From Natrarchaeobius chitinivorans (GTDB taxonomy: Archaea > Halobacteriota > Halobacteria > Halobacteriales > Natrialbaceae), in the NCBI RefSeq assembly GCF_003841505.1, contig NZ_REGA01000003.1, positions 248,001-312,000 on the forward strand: a DNA stretch of 64,000 bases, read 5' to 3'. Each line of letters opens with the position of its first letter. Positions within the stretch are counted from its first letter, which is position 1. Below, in pieces: positions 60,207 to 64,000 of this stretch. A model generated the notes under the pieces. That model saw only the letters and a list, made by a program, of their open reading frames with translations. It had not been told where the DNA came from and made no database searches. The position numbers were made by a program, and so were the translations under genes.

Positions 60207-60446
60207 ACCACATATCGCTATAACGAACTGTGGGGCGTTTTCGAATCGGCTTCTCGAGTCTGACCGGATGACTACTGTGACAAACCGCTCGAGTGCTCAC
60301 TACTGTGGACCGGCGCGGTACTCGAGAACGAACTCGAACGACTGGTCGGTCCCTCCGGTGTACTCTCTGACTGCAGTCAGTGTCACGTCGATACCGGATT
60401 CGTTTCCGTTACCTCGAACAGCTGTCACAGTTGAGCGACCGGTCGG
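60207..60446. other. Intergenic stretch without a gene
   Basis: 240 bp between convergent rio2 and the DUF6775-like gene. AT-richer at its start. No repeat or RNA gene is seen. Confidence 0.4.
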
Positions 60447-61214
60447 TCAGCCGGTACCGTAGAGCTGTGCATGCTCCGTACAGAAGGTGGGGTCGCGCAA
60501 CTGCGCCCCGATCAGGTCCTCGTGATAGTGTGCGTTGAAGAGTCGACACTCCGGCCGGTCACAGAACCCCTCGCCCGTCTCGAGGTAGTGATAGGCCTGA
60601 AGAGCGTACCCTTTCAGGGCGTCGGTCGTCCGCGGATCGTCCTCGATCAGAAACTCCCCGTCGACCTGGTTCTCGAGGACCTCACGCGGCGGGGCGTCGC
60701 CGGACAGTAACGCGTGGCGTTGCTTTTCCTTGTAGTACGATTCGGGCTTTGCAGGTGCCTCGTACAGCCCCGGAACGGAAACCAGCGCCGGCTGTCCGAG
60801 GACGTTCACTCGCTTGTGCCAGCGGCCGTCGTGGTCCCCCCACGTTCCGATTGCCCGATCGAGGACGGCGACGTGAGCCGTCTCGAGGCCGCGCTCGTCG
60901 TCCGGCAGCGCCGCGTTGAGCGCCCGCTGGACCTGCAGACCGTCGTAGAGGACACCTCCCTCTCGTTCGGGGTTGTCCAATGCACGTTCCTCGTAGCGGA
61001 TCGTCCCGAGCATCGTGTTTCCCGTCGACCGGTCGTACGGGGACGTTACGCGCGCCTCCGCGAACTGCTCCGGAAGATCGTCGGTCCGGTGAACGTCGAG
61101 AACGCGATCGCGGACCGTGAGTTCGGCGTCGACGCGGGTCTCGAGCCAGTCGGCGATCTCGTCGACGTCGGCGACGGTCGAGGGGGCGCGATAGAGAGTC
61201 ACTCGATCGACCAT
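60447..61214 (-). CDS. DUF6775-like putative metallopeptidase
   Basis: A 255-aa haloarchaeal protein. GGVLYDGLQVQRALNAALPD is in the first half and FCDRPECRLFNAHYHEDLIG then PTFCTEHAQLYG at the C-terminus; the paired Cys/His resemble the C-terminal zinc motif of archaemetzincins (CDxxxCRxxx...FCxxH). In this sequence I do not see the HExxH motif, so activity is open. Assignment to DUF6775 is from memory. Confidence 0.65.
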   Translation of the reverse strand: MVDRVTLYRAPSTVADVDEIADWLETRVDAELTVRDRVLDVHRTDDLPEQFAEARVTSPYDRSTGNTMLGTIRYEERALDNPEREGGVLYDGLQVQRALNAALPDDERGLETAHVAVLDRAIGTWGDHDGRWHKRVNVLGQPALVSVPGLYEAPAKPESYYKEKQRHALLSGDAPPREVLENQVDGEFLIEDDPRTTDALKGYALQAYHYLETGEGFCDRPECRLFNAHYHEDLIGAQLRDPTFCTEHAQLYGTG

Positions 61215-61234
61215 GTACTACCTAGTCGTACCAC

Positions 61235-61537
61235 CGGGTGAAACCCTTGCGGTCGGCCGTCGATCGAGGGATCAACTACCGATGCTTGCAGTCGTTTCGG
61301 AGACGGCTTCGAGGAGGTGACGTTCGCGCACGCGGTCGCCGGCCTGCATCGCCTTCCGGGCGGCGTTGTCCGCGAGCAACGCGAGGTCGCTCGCGGCGTA
61401 TCCGTCGGTGTACTCGACGACGTCGTCTCAGCGGCAGTTCTCGGCGGCCGGCCGCGGAGGTGGACCTCGAGAATCGCCCTTCGTGCGCCGGGATCCGGCG
61501 GCATCTCGATCCGTTCGTCGAACCGACTTGATCGCAC
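61235..61537 (-). pseudogene. AAA+ ATPase C-terminal fragment
   Basis: The minus strand reads RSSRFDERIEMPPDPGARRA then ILEVHLRGRP, the sensor-2/'R-finger to lid' stretch of CDC48-like AAA ATPases. After that the frame shifts; in other frames TDGYAASDLALLADNAARKA and AGDRVRERHLLEAVSE follow, as expected for the lid. There is no Walker A or B part. This is a frameshifted 3' fragment, bordered on one side by a family 2 end. Confidence 0.65.
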
Positions 61538-61546
61538 GACGGTTGT

Positions 61547-61580
61547 ACGATCAGCGTGTAAATAGTTCCAGTTGTTACTA
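61547..61580. repeat. Solo end of a family 2 element
   Basis: ACGATCAGCGTGTAAATAGT then TCCAGTTGTTACTA, the inverted form of the family 2 left end (TAGTAACAACTGGAACTATT). Only one end is present. Confidence 0.7.
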
Positions 61581-61863
61581 CAATCCAGGCATGCATCGAT
61601 CTCTCACAGCACGTCCGTTCGAGCGAGGGGATCGAGTCCAGCGGAACCGCAAAATCCGAGATACTGGCGCTCGCGGAGTTAGACGTCATCTCGGACGGGA
61701 CGCAGACGCACCTCGAGGAGGCGGTCGGATTTTGGAACGTCCTCGCCCACCAGACGGAACCATCGATCACGACGTCGTCTACCGCGTCCTCCACGACGAT
61801 CTCGAGTGGTTCGAACGGTTTCAGCAGGAAGGCGCGACGTGGCTCAAGAGCCGAAACTCGTGA
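61578..61863 (+). pseudogene. HepT-like toxin remnant truncated by a repeat end
   Basis: In frame from 61580: TIQACIDLSQHVRSSEG, then ALAELDVISDGTQTHLEEAV, GFWNVLAHQTEP; after one frameshift, IDHDVVYRVLHDDLEWFERF and a stop at 61861. This is the HepT (DUF86/HEPN RNase) pattern, where the active site is RxxxxH in GFRNVLAHxY. Here Arg is Trp (GFWNVLAHQ) and the partner Tyr is missing. The N-terminal 25-30 residues are replaced by the family 2 end. No MNT antitoxin gene is beside it. Confidence 0.65.
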
Positions 61864-61903
61864 GACGTCGTGTCGTCCCCCGGATGACGCGCTTGAGACG
61901 ACG

Positions 61904-62833
61904 TCAGTCGTCGGCGGGTTGCGCTCGAGAGGTGAGTTCGACTTCAGGCGCGTCGATCTCGAGTTCGTCGAGCGCGACCTGGGCGGCGCGTTTGCCCGAG
62001 ACGAGCATGGCACCGAAGGTCGGACCCATCCGCGGCAGGCCGTAGGTGGTCGCGGTCGCCATGCCGGTCGCGATCAGCCCCTCGTGGACGAGACCGGTGT
62101 GTTCGACGACGGCGTCTTCTGACTTGCCGACCCACATCGAGTCGTGGCCGGGCGAGTCGTGGCCGGGCGCACCGTAGGTGTCGTCGTCGGTCTGGTCCAT
62201 GACCTTTCCGCGCTCTTTTGCGTCCTGAATACCCGGCGCGTCGAGGACGCCGCGCTCGTCGAGTTTGGTGATTGCCATCGCGTCGTGGCCGGTGGCGTCG
62301 ATGACCAGATCCGCCTCGACCGCGATCGGATCGACGCAGGTGATCTCGCGGGGCAGGGCGTGAACCGGCGTCCAGTTCATGACGATCCCCGAAACCTTGT
62401 GATCCTCGCGGATGACGATATCCGTAAACTCGGTCATGTTCTGCATCTTCGCGCCCGCGTCACAGGCGGCCTTGATCAAGCCGGAACAGGCCTCCGGACC
62501 GTTCGCGACGTACAGTCCCTCGCTGTCCTGGGACTGCTTGTAGGAGACGTCCAGTTCCTCGAGGACCTGCTGGGCGGGATCGCGCACGGTGACCTTGTTC
62601 ATCAGGAAGCCGCCGAGCCAGAAACCGCCACCGAGGTAGTTGTTCTTCTCGACGACCATCACTTTCACGCCGCGCTCGGCGAGTTCTTTCGCGGCCGTCA
62701 GCCCCGATGGCCCGCCGCCGACGACGATCACGTCCGAATCCGAGAAGTCCATGAACTCCTCGGTCCACTCCTGGCCGATCGCTCGTGTGACGTCCGCTTC
62801 GCCGACCTGACTGAACTGCTCGAAGTCGCTCAT
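61904..62833 (-). CDS. thi4: Thiamine thiazole synthase Thi4
   Basis: A 309-aa FAD/NAD-fold enzyme making the ADP-thiazole precursor of thiamine. The dinucleotide motif is [20 protein letters not shown] (35-54), then [17 protein letters not shown] and [15 protein letters not shown] at the C-terminus. Cys166 lies in [12 protein letters not shown], matching the Cys that the Haloferax and yeast enzymes need, so it is the Cys-containing (sulfur-donor) type rather than the His type of many methanogens. Start MSDFEQF (62833). A longer open frame reaching 63592 is antisense to the next gene. Confidence 0.94.
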   Translation of the reverse strand: MSDFEQFSQVGEADVTRAIGQEWTEEFMDFSDSDVIVVGGGPSGLTAAKELAERGVKVMVVEKNNYLGGGFWLGGFLMNKVTVRDPAQQVLEELDVSYKQSQDSEGLYVANGPEACSGLIKAACDAGAKMQNMTEFTDIVIREDHKVSGIVMNWTPVHALPREITCVDPIAVEADLVIDATGHDAMAITKLDERGVLDAPGIQDAKERGKVMDQTDDDTYGAPGHDSPGHDSMWVGKSEDAVVEHTGLVHEGLIATGMATATTYGLPRMGPTFGAMLVSGKRAAQVALDELEIDAPEVELTSRAQPADD

Positions 62834-62919
62834 ACAACTAGGTGGTAACAGTCGGTGGTGAAAAGTCTGTCGTGACGGTCGTCCGGATAGACAGCCGTAC
62901 GAGAGGTTCGGACGGGCCG

Positions 62920-63831
62920 TCACTCGTCGATCCGCGGTTCTCGAGCGGCGTCGACGACCTCGAGATCCTCGTCCAGGTGCGCGACGAACGACTCGTCCGC
63001 GAGGTCGATCCTGACGCGAAACCGCCAGGGGTCGGTCTCGAGGACGGTCGTCGCGTCGTCGGTCACCGCCCACGGGAGTTCCCACGCCGGAATCTCGGTG
63101 AGGTCCAGCCCGTGATCGTAGTAGAAGGCGACGGTCGCGGGGTGATAGAGCAGTACCCCTGACACCGGCACGTACTGGAAGCCGGTGCAGTCGGTGCAGT
63201 GGTAGACGACGTACGGCTCGAGGTCTCGGGTGTCGTGGAGCGAGGGGAGCGATCCGTCGCCTTCGTGGATCTCCGGGCTGACTTCCCGCGCACACCACGG
63301 ACACTGGCCTGAAGTCATCGAGTCCAGTATCGTCCGGGTACGCCGGTGAACGGCCTCGAGGATCGCGGTCCGATCGCGGTCGACGAGCCCGTGGGAGGGC
63401 ACGTAGACGTCGGTGTACGTGGCCTCGCAGGAGAAACACCGGACTCGAAAGAGCGTCTCGTAGCGGTAGGCCTCGATCGAGTCGCCACAGCGATGGCAGT
63501 CGGTCCCGACCGCGAAGCGGTCGACGGCCGACCCCGCCTCGTCCGTGAGGTGACCGGCGACGAGCGTCCGGTAGAGTACCAGGCCGGGCCACCGCAGTCG
63601 ATACCCTTCGTCCTCCTTCGCGACGTAGTTACCCACCAGTTTCGTCAGGTGGTAGTTGAATCGCCCGGAGTCTCGGATACCCACTCGAGATTTGAGGTCG
63701 GCGTAGGAAAGCCGCGGAATGCCGGTTTCCGGTGACGCGGTCGCGGAACCGAGTTCCTCGAGGATGCGGACGCGGGTTTCGTCCGCGAGCAGCGAGAACG
63801 CTGCGTCCGTATCGAGAGATTCGTCCGTCAT
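62920..63831 (-). CDS. ArsR-like winged-helix protein with zinc-binding C-terminal region
   Basis: A 303-aa regulator. The N-terminal winged helix (about 8-95) is [40 protein letters not shown] and [12 protein letters not shown]. Three Cys pairs follow: CHRCGDS, CFSCEAT and CPWCAREV, with CTDC later, so it probably binds zinc. The rest forms a conserved haloarchaeal domain ([20 protein letters not shown]). Targets are unknown. It is 86 bp upstream of thi4 in the same direction. Confidence 0.85.
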   Translation of the reverse strand: MTDESLDTDAAFSLLADETRVRILEELGSATASPETGIPRLSYADLKSRVGIRDSGRFNYHLTKLVGNYVAKEDEGYRLRWPGLVLYRTLVAGHLTDEAGSAVDRFAVGTDCHRCGDSIEAYRYETLFRVRCFSCEATYTDVYVPSHGLVDRDRTAILEAVHRRTRTILDSMTSGQCPWCAREVSPEIHEGDGSLPSLHDTRDLEPYVVYHCTDCTGFQYVPVSGVLLYHPATVAFYYDHGLDLTEIPAWELPWAVTDDATTVLETDPWRFRVRIDLADESFVAHLDEDLEVVDAAREPRIDE

Positions 63832-63860
63832 CGATTGGTGTTCGTCATCGATTGGTGTTC
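63827..63860. repeat. 17-bp direct duplication at a start codon
   Basis: GTCATCGATTGGTGTTC occurs at 63827 and 63844, with a third diverged unit after. The first copy holds the complement of the regulator's ATG. Confidence 0.75.
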
Positions 63861-64000
63861 GTCATCGGTGGCATTCGATCGTGGTCCTCCCGGAGATGGA
63901 TCCTCCGGCGACCGCCGTCCCGGACGGCCGGCGTACCGCCGGTATCCTGCTGGGACGACCGTTGTTTCTCTGTATAGTGCACTCGATTACGATGAAACCG

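Noticed and set aside
62834-63592. Long N-terminal extension of thi4
   Set aside because: It is out of frame with, and overlaps, a well-supported winged-helix regulator gene. The Thi4 family begins near MSDFEQF.

Overview
The window is chromosomal DNA of a halophilic archaeon (class Halobacteria, probably Natrialbales/Natrialbaceae; the rank is an inference). The evidence is high GC, proteins very rich in Asp and Glu, archaeal translation and cell-division genes (aIF1A, aIF2-beta, RIO2, NcsA, FtsZ2), a bacterioruberin pathway with a Bat regulator, and an archaeal cobalamin salvage operon with CobY and CbiZ. Nearly all of it reads as ordinary core genome, broken by a few accessory islands.

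Layout. 1-1.9 kb: 3' part of a nuoD-like gene and small haloarchaeal proteins. 2-4.2 kb: an accessory patch with a strongly structured 120-bp element, a compact TnpB-like RuvC protein and a coiled-coil protein. 4.7-11.1 kb: two alpha/beta hydrolases, pyrE, a class II aldolase coupled to a HAD phosphatase, and thrS with a possible structured leader. 11.1-11.7 kb: a palindrome-rich transposon relic. 11.9-14.5 kb: small zinc-finger and stress genes (cspA, msrB). 14.6-20.8 kb: the carotenoid locus bat-crtB facing crtD-lyeJ-cruF, with a near-consensus Bat target site inside the last codons of bat. 20.9-28.2 kb: SDR, DUF2339, aIF1A, YkgJ-type, FAH-family, amidohydrolase and THEP1 genes. 29.1-35.3 kb: a tightly overlapping cobalamin operon (HAD, cbiB, cobS, cobY, cobT, cobD, cbiZ). 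35.4-38.6 kb: aIF2-beta, a DUF5789-like protein, a UspA protein and a TIGR00266/AIM24 protein.

38.6-44.8 kb is the main accessory island. It has three paralogous exported acidic proteins of a family I do not recognise, two divergent HTH-10 regulators, an acidic Tat lipoprotein, another Tat-exported acidic protein, and dispersed repeats. 44.9-47.2 kb holds tRNA-Tyr and the division operon cdrL-cdrS-ftsZ2; the cdrL-cdrS gap has repeated GTAAGAC/GTCTTAC boxes. 47.6-52.7 kb: a VTT/DedA protein, a GAF-PAS histidine kinase and a 674-aa protein with a CHAT-like (caspase-fold) C-terminus that lacks the catalytic residues. 52.8-63.9 kb: ncsA, hydrolase, hotdog thioesterase, methyltransferase, nfo, lipoate ligase-like, rio2, DUF6775-like metallopeptidase, relics of an AAA ATPase and a HepT toxin, thi4 and a winged-helix regulator.

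Two dispersed non-coding repeat families run through the window. Family 1 (about 86 bp, ends TCATACGG/CCGTATCA, central hairpin) repeatedly sits so that its terminal TGA/TCA is the stop codon of the neighbouring gene. Family 2 (ends near CTATAGTAACAACTGAA) is 85-300 bp; one copy is nested in family 1 and one partial end truncates a hepT relic. No CRISPR array, rRNA or complete insertion sequence was seen.
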